From Thermoleophilaceae bacterium (lineage in GTDB: Bacteria > Actinomycetota > Thermoleophilia > Solirubrobacterales > Thermoleophilaceae), in assembly GCA_036378175.1 (NCBI GenBank), contig DASUWY010000034.1, forward strand, positions 117,998 to 181,997: 64,000 nucleotides of DNA, in the 5' to 3' direction. Each line of letters starts with the position of its first letter. Positions within the stretch are counted from its first letter, which is position 1. The position numbers and the translations under genes are program-made. Shown here piece by piece: positions 55,054 through 63,521 of the stretch. The notes beneath the pieces were generated by a model. It had not been told where the DNA came from. It worked only from the letters and a program-made list of their open reading frames with translations, and did no database searches.

Positions 55054-55944
55054 ATGCCCGAGGAGCGAACCCACGACGTCCCGACCTCTGACGGGCGCAA
55101 CCTCAGCGCCACCGAGTTCGGGGCGCCGGACGCGCCGCTCGCCGTGGTGCACCACGGCACCCCCGGTTCGGGAGCGGTCCTGCGCTCCGAGGGCGAGAGC
55201 GCGGAGCGCCTCGGGCTGCGGCTGCTCGTGTATGACCGCCCCGGATACGCGGGCTCGACCCGCCACGAAGGACGCACGGTTGCCGACGCGGCGGCGGATG
55301 TGGCGGCGATCCTCGACCACCTGGGAGTCGAGCGCTTTGTGACCTACGGCGTGTCGGGCGGCGGTCCGCACGCGCTCGCGTGCGCGGCGCTGCTCCCCGA
55401 CCGTTGCGCCGCGGCGGCGAGCGTGGCCGGTATCGGCCCGGCCGATCAGCCGGACCTCGACTGGTTCGCCGGAATGGGCGAGGGCAACATCGCGGAGATG
55501 GGTGCAGCCCGCGAGGGTCCCGAGGCGCTCACGAAGAACCTCGCGGAGCAGGCGGAGGGCATTCTCGCCGTCGGGCCCGAGCAGCTCGCGGACGCGCTCC
55601 GCCCCCACCTGAGCGAGGTGGACGCAAGGGCGCTGACGGGCGAGCTCGCCGAGTTCCTCCTCGCGAGCGTGACGAAGGGGCTCGAGCCGGGCATCGACGG
55701 CTGGTTCGACGACGACATCGCCTTCCTCGCGCCCTGGGGGTTCGATCTGAGCGAGATCCGCGTGCCGGTCGCCATCTGGCAGGGCGAGCAGGATCACATG
55801 GTCCCGCCCGGCCACGGCCGCTGGCTCAGCGGTCACGTGGCCGGCGCCGACGCTCGCATCTATCCCGAGGAGGGACACATCACCCTCACCGTGAACCGCA
55901 TGAGCGACGTCCACGCCTGGGTGCTCGATCACCTGCGCGCGTAG
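55054..55944 (+). CDS. Alpha/beta hydrolase
   Basis: 296 residues, cytosolic. VVHHGTPGSGAVL (oxyanion loop), YDRPGYAGSTRHEG, nucleophile elbow GVSGGGPHALAC with Ser101, acid in WQGEQDHMVPP and catalytic His in YPEEGHITLTVNR: a complete triad. The cap domain (about 130-225) is helical. It resembles proline iminopeptidase or epoxide-hydrolase-like enzymes without a clear substrate. It overlaps the convergent DUF3089 gene by 16 bases. Confidence 0.93.
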   Translation: MPEERTHDVPTSDGRNLSATEFGAPDAPLAVVHHGTPGSGAVLRSEGESAERLGLRLLVYDRPGYAGSTRHEGRTVADAAADVAAILDHLGVERFVTYGVSGGGPHALACAALLPDRCAAAASVAGIGPADQPDLDWFAGMGEGNIAEMGAAREGPEALTKNLAEQAEGILAVGPEQLADALRPHLSEVDARALTGELAEFLLASVTKGLEPGIDGWFDDDIAFLAPWGFDLSEIRVPVAIWQGEQDHMVPPGHGRWLSGHVAGADARIYPEEGHITLTVNRMSDVHAWVLDHLRA

Positions 55945-57011
55945 GCCTTCGCCTCGAGCTTCACCAGCTTCACCAGGTTCCCCATCGCAAGCTGCATGTC
56001 GGCGAGATGGAGGCCCCACGCCGGCCCGAGCGACGGCGGCACGATCGGGCGCGGGTCGTTCGCCGCGTGGTTGATCTGGAGCCAGCTCGCACCGCCCTGG
56101 TTCATGCACTGCGCCGTATAGAGGTTCGGCACGAACACCCACGGGGTGGGCGCCTTGAACTGCGGCGTCGTGACCGCGGAGAGCGGCCCCGGCTCGGCGA
56201 TGGTCGGGAAGTAGCTGAGCAGCTTCCCGTGGTCGCCCGACAGCGCCGCGGGGTTCACGCAGAGGATCTGCCGCGTGGTGCTGCCCGGCACCCGCCCGAA
56301 CAGGGCGTCGGACGGTGGCGTGGTGTCGAAGGTCGAGTAGCCCACCACGCAGCCGATCTGGCCTCCGCGCGTGCATGCGGGCACGTGCTTGAAGTCACCG
56401 CCCACGGTCTTGCCGATCGGCACCTGGATGTTGCCGCCGATCAGCAGCGCGGACACGAGCCGTTTGCGCTCGGCCGGCCTGCGGTCGATCTCGGCCCTCA
56501 CGAGGCGGTCGAGCACGAAGCTCCCCTGGGAGTGCCCGATCAGCACCACCCCTCGCCCCCTGTTGAAGTGCTTGAGATAGTCGCGCCACGCGGCCAGCAC
56601 GTCCCCGTACGCCTTGCCCTTCCCGATCTCACCCGGATGGCTGAGGATTCCACCCGCCGTGAGCTGCCGGTACATGGGGGCGAACACGCGGCAGTCCCGC
56701 GAGAACCGCGATGCCTGGGCCTTCGCCACCACCTTCTCCTCCGGATCGATGTGGCGGTTGGCGTTCACGCCGGGCTGGCCGCTCACCGTCGGGTAGACGT
56801 AGAAGCAGTCGATCTTGGGCTTGCGCGAGGGATGCGCGTGCTGCGTGCCGGCGGGACCACCGGACGTCTCCACCGTGGCGGTCATGCTGCTGGTGCAGGG
56901 GTTGTGCCGCAGCCCCGGCTTGCACAGCCAGACCGTCTTCGCCGACGCGCTGGAGGCAAACGCCACAAGCCCCACCGCGAACACGAACAGAGCCAGAATT
57001 CCGCGGCGCAT
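55929..57011 (-). CDS. Secreted DUF3089 esterase-like protein
   Basis: 360 residues from the ATG at 57011, with GAGAGGAG in front. Signal peptide with cleavage near ASSASA (about 23-24). Family landmarks: DCFYVYPTVSGQPGVNANRHIDPEE, CRVFAPMYRQLT, and the alpha/beta hydrolase elbow GVVLIGHSQGSFVLDRLV with the nucleophile Ser. Four or more cysteines (CTSS, CRVF, CTRG, CVVG) suggest disulfides outside the cell. Lipase/esterase activity is inferred from the fold. Confidence 0.88.
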   Translation of the reverse strand: MRRGILALFVFAVGLVAFASSASAKTVWLCKPGLRHNPCTSSMTATVETSGGPAGTQHAHPSRKPKIDCFYVYPTVSGQPGVNANRHIDPEEKVVAKAQASRFSRDCRVFAPMYRQLTAGGILSHPGEIGKGKAYGDVLAAWRDYLKHFNRGRGVVLIGHSQGSFVLDRLVRAEIDRRPAERKRLVSALLIGGNIQVPIGKTVGGDFKHVPACTRGGQIGCVVGYSTFDTTPPSDALFGRVPGSTTRQILCVNPAALSGDHGKLLSYFPTIAEPGPLSAVTTPQFKAPTPWVFVPNLYTAQCMNQGGASWLQINHAANDPRPIVPPSLGPAWGLHLADMQLAMGNLVKLVKLEAKAYARR

Positions 57012-57078
57012 CACCACTCCTCTCCCTCGTGCAACACATCCAGGAACTGTCGCACGGGGAATTTAGCGGCGGTACGCC

Positions 57079-57094
57079 GTCAGGGTCCTGACGT
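57079..57094. promoter_or_regulatory. Perfect 7+7 palindrome between divergent secreted-enzyme genes
   Basis: CGTCAGG-GT-CCTGACG lies in the 126-base divergent region between the DUF3089 gene and the glycosidase gene. Candidate operator; the regulator is unknown. Confidence 0.4.
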
Positions 57095-57137
57095 GCACCG
57101 CAACCTGCCCCGGGCATGACGTGTTCCGAACCCCTAC

Positions 57138-58265
57138 ATGCGACGACACCTCAAGAACCTCACGATCACTGCCCTTGCCACCGCCGGCGTGCTCCTGCCG
57201 GCCGCGTCCGCCCACGCGGCGCGTCACATGGAGGTGGCCCTACAGGACGACCAGGTCTTCCTCAACCAGTCCTGGTACGGGCGGGAGAAAGGCTTCGAGA
57301 AGGCGAAGCAGCTGGGTGTCACGCGCCTGCGGGTGAACTTCATCTGGGCGCACGAGGTGGCCCGCGCGCGCAGCAGGCATGCGCCCAGGCATCCCGCCTA
57401 CAACTGGTGGCACTTCGATTCGCTGATCGATCAGGCCGCCGCCAACGGCATCCGGATCGAGATGACGCTCACCGGGCCGGCACCCGCGTGGGCCACGCGC
57501 AACCACCGCATCGGCGTCTACCGACCCAACCCGCGCGCGTACGGCAGGTTCGTGAGCGACGTCGCCAAGCACTTCAAGGGGCGCGTGGACCGCTACAGCA
57601 TCTGGAACGAGCCGAACTGGAAGAGCTGGCTGGCGCCGCACAACAGCGCGCCGCACATCTACAAGCTGCTCTACCTGGCGGGCTACCGCGCGATCCGCCA
57701 CGCCGACTCCAAGGCGAAGGTGCTGATCGGTGAGACCTCGCCACAGGCGCGCGGCCGGGCCGGAATGGCGCCGCTCGTGTTCCTGCGCCGGATGGTCGGC
57801 CATTCCCACCTCTTCGCGGACGGCTATGCGCACCATCCGTATGACTACTCGCATGCCCCCACCACGCGTCCCCGCGGTCGCGACGACGTGACGATCTCCA
57901 CGCTGGGACGCCTCACGCACGAGCTTTACGTGCTGCGCCGTCATCGCCAGCTGCGCACGCCGCGCGGCGGGACCCTGCCGCTGTACCTCACCGAGTACGG
58001 CTACATGGTGCGAGGCCGCTTCAGGCTGAGCTCACGCCGTCAGGCGAGCTACCTGCGGAAGGCGTTCTCGATCGCGTACCACAACCCGCACGTGAAGTCG
58101 ATGCTCCAGTACGGGCTCGTGTCGCCGCCGTTCGCGGCGAACTGGGACACGTCGCTACTGAACTCCCATGGGCACGCGCGAGGCACCTTCTACGCGCTGC
58201 GCTCGTGGGTGCGCCACGCGGCGGTGGCCAGGGCGCGGACGGTGTTGATACCGCCCGCGCCGTAG
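57138..58265 (+). CDS. Secreted glycoside hydrolase, clan A-like (cellulase/beta-xylosidase type)
   Basis: 375 residues. Signal peptide with cleavage near AHA (about 27). A TIM barrel of the GH-A kind: RLRVNFIWAHEVAR, IRIEMTLTGPAPAWAT, RYSIWNEPNWKSWL with acid/base Glu158, and LYLTEYGYMVRGR with nucleophile Glu286, spaced as in GH5/GH39/GH53-like enzymes. Both catalytic glutamates are present. The substrate is probably an extracellular polysaccharide. There is no carbohydrate-binding module. The start is 12 codons before the hydrophobic core, with no clear Shine-Dalgarno. Confidence 0.88.
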   Translation: MRRHLKNLTITALATAGVLLPAASAHAARHMEVALQDDQVFLNQSWYGREKGFEKAKQLGVTRLRVNFIWAHEVARARSRHAPRHPAYNWWHFDSLIDQAAANGIRIEMTLTGPAPAWATRNHRIGVYRPNPRAYGRFVSDVAKHFKGRVDRYSIWNEPNWKSWLAPHNSAPHIYKLLYLAGYRAIRHADSKAKVLIGETSPQARGRAGMAPLVFLRRMVGHSHLFADGYAHHPYDYSHAPTTRPRGRDDVTISTLGRLTHELYVLRRHRQLRTPRGGTLPLYLTEYGYMVRGRFRLSSRRQASYLRKAFSIAYHNPHVKSMLQYGLVSPPFAANWDTSLLNSHGHARGTFYALRSWVRHAAVARARTVLIPPAP

Positions 58266-58277
58266 CCGGAGTCGTCT

Positions 58278-58460
58278 TTAAGCGGCGAGCTTGTCGACGC
58301 TCGCGCGGATGGCGTGCAGGGTCTCGGCGATGGCCACGAGACTCGAGGCGATCGCGACGTTCACCTCATAGCCTGAGAGTGCGCCGTTCTGCTGAACGTC
58401 CGGCAGCGCACGCTCGGCGGCCTCGAGGTGCTTCATCGCTTCGTCGCGGTACTCCTTCAC
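58278..58460 (-). CDS. Small helical protein of unknown function
   Basis: 60 residues from the GTG at 58460, with GGAGGA eight bases in front. Two amphipathic helices (VKEYRDEAMKHLEAAERAL and a longer one over about 30-57, EVNVAIASSLVAIAETLHAIRASVDKL), so a helical hairpin or oligomer. The reading frame continues upstream, but without a better start. It ends 12 bases from the convergent glycosidase gene and diverges from the large cyclase gene, with a palindrome between. It could be a small partner or regulator of that protein; this is speculative. Confidence 0.7.
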   Translation of the reverse strand: MKEYRDEAMKHLEAAERALPDVQQNGALSGYEVNVAIASSLVAIAETLHAIRASVDKLAA

Positions 58461-58513
58461 AGCTGTCCTCCGTCGGTAAGGGGTTGCGTCCAAGTGATCG
58501 GCAGGCGCGGCGT

Positions 58514-58531
58514 TGCATTGACCGGAATGCA
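58514..58531. promoter_or_regulatory. Palindrome TGCATT-GACCGG-AATGCA
   Basis: Perfect 6-base arms in the 121-base divergent region between the 60-residue gene and the cyclase/ATPase gene. Candidate operator. Confidence 0.4.
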
Positions 58532-58565
58532 GCAAACATCACGCACCCGGGTAGCCGCTCGGGGG

Positions 58566-58571
58566 TACGCT
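58566..58571 (+). promoter_or_regulatory. Candidate -10 hexamer TACGCT
   Basis: Ten bases before the GTG at 58582. Fits a leaderless mRNA for the large cyclase gene. Confidence 0.4.
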
Positions 58572-58581
58572 CAGGTGCGAG

Positions 58582-61500
58582 GTGGCACGAGCGTGTCCCA
58601 ACTGCTCCTACGAGAACCCTGAGGGCGCTCGCTTCTGCATGTCCTGCGGCACCGCGCTGGAGCGGCGCTGCCCCGTCTGCGACACGCCGCTGCCGCCCGA
58701 GGCTCGCTTCTGCATGTCCTGCGGCGCGCCGCTCGAGGAGCCGGCGCGGGCGGGCGTGGAGGCGCGCACGCTCCCTGAGGAGCGGCGCCAGGTGACAGTT
58801 GTGTTTGCGGACCTCTCCGGCTACACGGCCGTGGCCGAGCGGATGGACCCGGAGGCGGTCAAGGGGCTCGTGGAGCGCTGCCTGCGCCGCTTGGGCGACG
58901 AGGTGGAGCGCTACGGCGGCACCGTCGACAAGTACATCGGGGACAACGTGATGGCGATCTTTGGCGCCCCGGTGGCGCACGAGGACGACGCTGAGCGCGC
59001 CGTCCGTGCGGCCCTCGGCATGCAGGCGGCGATGGCGGACATCAACGCGGCGCTCGACGACACCCACGGCGTGACCTTCGCGCTCCGTGTGGGCGTGAAC
59101 ACCGGCGAGGTGCTGGCGGGAGCCGTGGGCCGCGACTACACGGTGATCGGCGACACCGTGAACGTGGCGGCGCGTCTCCAGACCGCCGGGCGGCCGGGAT
59201 CGGTCACCGTCGGCGAGCGCACCTACCGCGCCACCAAGCACGCGGTGGAGTACCGGCCGCTCGAGGCGCTCGAGCTGAAGGGCAAGAGTGATCGCGTGAG
59301 CGCCTGGGAGGCCGTGGGCGTGGTGGCCGCTCAGCCGGCTGGCCGCGTGCTCGGCCGTAGCGAGGCGCCGCTCGTGGGGCGGCGCGAGGAGCTTCGCCTG
59401 ATCACGTCGCTGTACGGCCGGGTGGTGAACGAGCGGCGGCCGCACCTGGTCACCATGATCGGGCAGGCGGGCGTGGGCAAGAGCAGGCTGATGCGCGAGC
59501 TGGAGCGAGAGCTGGCGCGCCGCCCGAACCCGCCCACCGTGCGCCAGGGACGATGCCTGCCCTACGGCTCGAGCATCGTGTTCTGGGCGCTTGGCGAGGT
59601 GCTGCGCGCCGAGTGCGAGATCGTGGACTCGGACCCGGCGGACGTGGCCTGGGAGAAGATGGCGGCGAAGGTGGAGATGCTGCCCTACGACGGCGATCCC
59701 AAGCGCATGACCGCGCTCATGGGGCGGCTGCTCGGCATGGAGGTGCCGCCGGACGTGCCGGTGCCCGACATGCAGGACCCCCAGCGAATGCGCGAGAGCT
59801 TCTTCGCGGCGGTTCAGTCCGCGATCGAGGCGATGGCGCGGCGCAACGCGCTCGTGCTCGTGTTCGAGGACATCCACTGGGCCGATCAGGGAATGCTCGA
59901 CCTGATCGAGCACCTGGGCCAGTGGGTTCGCGGACCGCTTCTGATCCTCTGCCTGGCGCGCGACGAGCTGCTCGAGCGCCGGCCCGGCTGGGGCGGCGGT
60001 CGTCGCGGCGCCACCTCGATCTTCCTCGAGCCGCTCAGCCCTGACGAGACGCGAGACCTGATCGCGGCGCTGCTTCCCGCCGAAGCGGCGGACGCGTCGC
60101 TCGTGCCGGTGGTGGCGGAGCGCGCCGGCGGCAACCCGTTCTTCGCCGAGGAGATGGTGCGGCTCGTGACCGAGGACGGCGGGTCGAACGGCGGCGAGCT
60201 GCCGGACACCGTGCAGGCGCTGCTGGCGGCCCGGCTCGACCTGCTCGACCCGTTCGAGCGCCGGCTCGTGCAGCACGCCTCGGTGGTTGGACGGACCTTC
60301 TGGCAGGGCTCGCTGGTGGACGTGGCCGAGGGCGAGGGGCGCGACCTCTCGCAGGCGCTCGCCGCCCTGCAGGAGAAGGACATCGTGGTGCCCGGCGAGG
60401 GCAGCCGGCTGGCCGGGGAGCCAGAGCTCGCCTTCAAGCACGTGCTCATCCGCGACGTGGCCTACGGGATGCTGCCCAAGTCGGTCCGCGCCCACAAGCA
60501 CTTCGAGGTGGGCATGTTCGTGGAGGAGCGCGCCGGCGACCGCACCGACGAGGTGGTGGCGCTGCTGGCCGAGCACTACGGCCGCGCCGCCGCGCTCGGA
60601 CGGGAGGCCACGCTGGACGCCTCCGAGCTCGAGCGCATCGAGCGCAAGGCTCTCCACTACCTGGAGGCCGCGGGCGACGCCGCATCGAGCTTCTACTCGA
60701 ACAGCGAGGCCTTCTCGAACTACGAGCTGGCCCGGGACCTCGCGCGCCGTCACGATCCCGAGGCGCTCGCCCGCGTGGGTGAGAAGCAGGGCGACGCCGC
60801 GCTCCGCCTCGGCCGCGTGGACGCGGCGATCGAGGTGTGGGAGGAATGCCTCGAGCACCACCGCCGCCACGAGAACCTCGAGCGCCTCGCCGATCTCCAC
60901 CGCAAGATCGGCTCCGGCTACTGGCACAAGGGCGATCGCCGCGCGGCGATCGAGCACCACCAGAAGGGCATCAACCTGCTCAAGGACGGGCCGCCGTGCC
61001 TCGAGCTCGTGCGCCTCTACGAGGAGGCCGCCTGGCTCTACATGCAGACCGGCGACAACATGCTGGCCATCTACGCGTCCGAGAAGGCGCTGCGGCTGGC
61101 CGAGCGGCTCGGCGAGACGCGCGCCGCCTCGCGCGCGCACGGGATCTTCGGCCGCGTTTTCGGACGCATCGGGGACATGGCGAAGGCCCGCGAGAACCTC
61201 GAGCGCGCTGTTGAGCTGGCGCGCGGCTCGGACCAGAGCGAGACGATCCTCGCGCTGCTCGCGCTGGGGCAGCACCTCGAGGTGTCGGAGGCCGACTATC
61301 CGCACGCGCAGTCCGCGTACGCGGACGCGCTCGCTCTCGCGGAGGAGATCGGCGACGTGCCGTCCCAGGTGGAGCTGCATGCGGCGCTCGGCTGGCTCGC
61401 GCTTCACCGCGCGGACTGGGCGGCCGTGCGCGACTCGAGCGAGGCCAGCGCGCGCCTGAGCGAGCAGCAGGGCCTGGCCGGCAAGCTGTGCCTGTCATAC

Positions 61501-62097
61501 GTGCTGCGCGGGCTTCTGCACTGGCGCGACGGCGACTGGGACGAGGCGGAGCGGCTCTTCCGGCGGGCGCACGAGCTGGCGGAGCAGGTGGGCTGGTCGG
61601 AGGCGGCATTCTCGGCGCTGTTCGCGCTCTCGAACGTGCTGCGCGACCGCGGGGACTTCACCGGCGCCGTGACCGTGCTCGGCCAGGCGCTCGACGTGTG
61701 CGAGCGGGCGGGGCTCATCTCGCAGTCGATTCAGGCCACGGCCTCGCGCGCGGAGGCGTACGCTATGTCCGGTCGCGAGGCGCAGGGGCGCGAGGCGGCG
61801 GAGGAGGCGATGGAGCTCGCCGAGCGGCTGCACTACCCCGTCGGGCATGCGGCCGCCCTTCAGGCGGACGGCTTCACGACTGGCGATCTCGACAGGCTCA
61901 AGGAGGCGCGGCGCGCCTGGCTGAAGATCGGCCGGCCGCTGGACGCCGCGCGGGTTCGCCTGCTCGCCGGCCGGCTGGCGCGGGAGTCCGGCTCCGAGGT
62001 GGCGGCCACGATCCTCGAGGAGGCCGCATCGGACTTCGACTCGCTCGCGGTGCCCCAGCTCGCCAAGCGCGCGCGAGAGCTGCTCGCGATCGGGTAA
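58582..62097 (+). CDS. Adenylate cyclase/AAA-ATPase/TPR signalling protein with zinc ribbons
   Basis: 1171 residues from a GTG. Two zinc ribbons (Cys5, 8, 19, 22 and Cys30, 33, 44, 47), then a class III cyclase domain (about 68-190): metal Asp77 in FADLSG, VDKYIGDNVMAIFG with the second Asp and a Lys, and VIGDTVNVAARLQ with the Asp, Asn and Arg of adenylate cyclases. All catalytic positions look filled, so cAMP synthesis is expected. A STAND-type ATPase follows, with Walker A GQAGVGKSR at about 294-302 and Walker B LVFEDIHWAD at about 430. The rest (about 680-1150) is TPR-like helical repeats. Related proteins are regulators that bind partners through the repeats. Confidence 0.94.
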   Translation: MARACPNCSYENPEGARFCMSCGTALERRCPVCDTPLPPEARFCMSCGAPLEEPARAGVEARTLPEERRQVTVVFADLSGYTAVAERMDPEAVKGLVERCLRRLGDEVERYGGTVDKYIGDNVMAIFGAPVAHEDDAERAVRAALGMQAAMADINAALDDTHGVTFALRVGVNTGEVLAGAVGRDYTVIGDTVNVAARLQTAGRPGSVTVGERTYRATKHAVEYRPLEALELKGKSDRVSAWEAVGVVAAQPAGRVLGRSEAPLVGRREELRLITSLYGRVVNERRPHLVTMIGQAGVGKSRLMRELERELARRPNPPTVRQGRCLPYGSSIVFWALGEVLRAECEIVDSDPADVAWEKMAAKVEMLPYDGDPKRMTALMGRLLGMEVPPDVPVPDMQDPQRMRESFFAAVQSAIEAMARRNALVLVFEDIHWADQGMLDLIEHLGQWVRGPLLILCLARDELLERRPGWGGGRRGATSIFLEPLSPDETRDLIAALLPAEAADASLVPVVAERAGGNPFFAEEMVRLVTEDGGSNGGELPDTVQALLAARLDLLDPFERRLVQHASVVGRTFWQGSLVDVAEGEGRDLSQALAALQEKDIVVPGEGSRLAGEPELAFKHVLIRDVAYGMLPKSVRAHKHFEVGMFVEERAGDRTDEVVALLAEHYGRAAALGREATLDASELERIERKALHYLEAAGDAASSFYSNSEAFSNYELARDLARRHDPEALARVGEKQGDAALRLGRVDAAIEVWEECLEHHRRHENLERLADLHRKIGSGYWHKGDRRAAIEHHQKGINLLKDGPPCLELVRLYEEAAWLYMQTGDNMLAIYASEKALRLAERLGETRAASRAHGIFGRVFGRIGDMAKARENLERAVELARGSDQSETILALLALGQHLEVSEADYPHAQSAYADALALAEEIGDVPSQVELHAALGWLALHRADWAAVRDSSEASARLSEQQGLAGKLCLSYVLRGLLHWRDGDWDEAERLFRRAHELAEQVGWSEAAFSALFALSNVLRDRGDFTGAVTVLGQALDVCERAGLISQSIQATASRAEAYAMSGREAQGREAAEEAMELAERLHYPVGHAAALQADGFTTGDLDRLKEARRAWLKIGRPLDAARVRLLAGRLARESGSEVAATILEEAASDFDSLAVPQLAKRARELLAIG

Positions 62098-62132
62098 CAG
62101 GCGCCTACAACCCGACTTCGAGGAGCGAGAAG

Positions 62133-62303
62133 GTGCGAGTGATCGACTGCGAGTGCGGAAGCACGATCAAGGCGGCAAGCGACGAGGAGCTCACCACAGA
62201 GCTGCGCGAGCACATGGAGGAAGAGCATCCCGGCGACGAGCGCAGCGACGAGCAGCTCGATCAAATGGTGAAAGAGCGCGCCTACGACGCGGAAGATGCA
62301 TAG
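62133..62303 (+). CDS. DUF1059-like small protein
   Basis: 56 residues from the GTG at 62133, with GAGGAG eight bases upstream. CECGSTIKAASDEELTTELREHMEEEHPG has the Cys-x-Cys and His-x4-His pattern of the DUF1059 family, suggesting a small metal- or redox-related fold. Very acidic. It lies 35 bases after the cyclase/ATPase gene and may share its transcript. Its stop codon TAG is inside the heptamer repeat that follows. Function unknown. Confidence 0.8.
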   Translation: MRVIDCECGSTIKAASDEELTTELREHMEEEHPGDERSDEQLDQMVKERAYDAEDA

Positions 62304-62326
62304 GGCATAGGGCATAGGGCATAGGG
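62299..62326 (+). repeat. Four perfect CATAGGG heptamers at a stop codon
   Basis: Copies start at 62299, 62306, 62313 and 62320. The first contains the TAG stop of the DUF1059-like gene. The array fills nearly the whole gap to the convergent carboxypeptidase gene. Confidence 0.9.
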
Positions 62327-62331
62327 CGTAC

Positions 62332-63351
62332 CTAAGGTGTGTCCCGCCTGAACGCCTTGTTCAACAGCACTCGTGCCTGCTGCTGTGGGTTCGGTGAGTG
62401 CAGCAGCACCACGCCGAGCGTCAGCGGGCCGCGGCGCACTATCCCGATGAAGCAGTGGCCGGCGGCGTCGGTGTCGCCGGTCTTCAGGCCGATCGTGCCG
62501 GGATAGCCCAGTCGCAACAGCGGATTGGTGCTGTTCAGCCAGAGCTTGCCGCCCTTGATCGGGAAGCGCACGACGGCGTGGGCCTGCCGCACGATCCTGG
62601 CGATGCGGCCGTGGTGCAGGTCGATGCGTGCGAGCGCGGCGAGATCGGCGGCGCACGAACGATTGGCCGGCTCGAGCCCGTGCGGCGAGGCGAAGTGCGT
62701 GCAGCGCAGGCCGAGCGACTGCGCCTTCTCGTTCATCATCGCGACGAATTGCGGCTGACGGTGCGCGACCTTGTCCGCGAGCGCGATCGCGGCGTCATTG
62801 CCGGACGGCAGCAGCAGCCCGTACATCAGTGCCTTCACGCTCACGTGCTTGCCCTTGGGCAGGAGGCCGACGCCGGAGCCGGAGTAGTGGAGGGCGTCCG
62901 GCGTGATCAGCACCTGCTCGTTCGGGGTGGTGTGCTCCACCACGAGCAGTGCGGTCATGAGCTTCGTGAGGCTCGCGATCGGCATCACCTGGAGCGGGTT
63001 GCGCCGCCACAGCACGCGTCCGGTGTGCACGTCGAACACGAGCGCCGCGCGCGGCGGGTGCTTGAACGGGCTCGGGAAGAGGTCCGGCCGCTGAAGCTCG
63101 ACCTCGTACGGGTTGCCGGGGAGCGAGGGCGTGGCGGCCGGCGCGTGCGCCTTTGCGGCGGGTGGCGGCGGGGCCACCACGTGCTCGCCGATCGTGCCGC
63201 CGTTGTCGGAGAGCAGGAACCACGCGGCCGCGACTCCACCCACCGGCAGCAGCACGGCCAGAAGCGCCCGGACCCTGTGCCTTCGTACGCGCCGCCGTCG
63301 ATATTGCCGTCGCCGCGACCCGCCCTGGAGCGGGCTGGGACTAGTGGCCAC
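62332..63351 (-). CDS. D-alanyl-D-alanine carboxypeptidase (serine type, S11 family)
   Basis: 339 residues from the GTG at 63351. An Arg-rich cytosolic N-terminus and one membrane helix (about 28-48) anchor the protein. The penicillin-binding domain has SLTK (Ser127, Lys130), the SxN motif in LLPSGNDAAIA (near 183) and KTG in GLKTGDTDAAGHC (near 296). It trims the terminal D-Ala from peptidoglycan stem peptides outside the membrane. There is no C-terminal PBP5 beta domain. Its start shares a base with the stop of the small membrane protein gene (TAGTG). Confidence 0.94.
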   Translation of the reverse strand: MATSPSPLQGGSRRRQYRRRRVRRHRVRALLAVLLPVGGVAAAWFLLSDNGGTIGEHVVAPPPPAAKAHAPAATPSLPGNPYEVELQRPDLFPSPFKHPPRAALVFDVHTGRVLWRRNPLQVMPIASLTKLMTALLVVEHTTPNEQVLITPDALHYSGSGVGLLPKGKHVSVKALMYGLLLPSGNDAAIALADKVAHRQPQFVAMMNEKAQSLGLRCTHFASPHGLEPANRSCAADLAALARIDLHHGRIARIVRQAHAVVRFPIKGGKLWLNSTNPLLRLGYPGTIGLKTGDTDAAGHCFIGIVRRGPLTLGVVLLHSPNPQQQARVLLNKAFRRDTP

Positions 63352-63521
63352 TACTCATCCGATCCCAGAGCTCCCAGCACTCCGATTCCAACTATCGCCA
63401 GCACCACGAACGACACGATCACCAGGATGTCCACGCCGTGCTGAAGCGCGACGCCCAAGGTGAGGAACGCGATCAGCGCGATCATTGCAATCGCGATTCC
63501 GCGTACCACCAGTCGTTCCAT
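63351..63521 (-). CDS. 56-residue membrane protein with two helices
   Basis: 56 residues from the ATG at 63521. Residues 5-25 (VVRGIAIAMIALIAFLTLG) and 31-52 (ILVIVSFVVLAIVGIGVLGAL) are membrane helices joined by a short polar turn with HGVD. Its start shares a base with the rhomboid stop (TAATG) and its stop shares a base with the carboxypeptidase start (TAGTG), so all three are translated in turn. It is too short for usual gene callers. No homologous family is recognised; a partner or substrate of the rhomboid protease is a speculation. Confidence 0.8.
   Translation of the reverse strand: MERLVVRGIAIAMIALIAFLTLGVALQHGVDILVIVSFVVLAIVGIGVLGALGSDE

Noticed and set aside
58366..61407. 1013-residue minus-strand frame opposite the cyclase/ATPase gene
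   Set aside because: Low-complexity translation of the antisense strand; all recognisable motifs are on plus.
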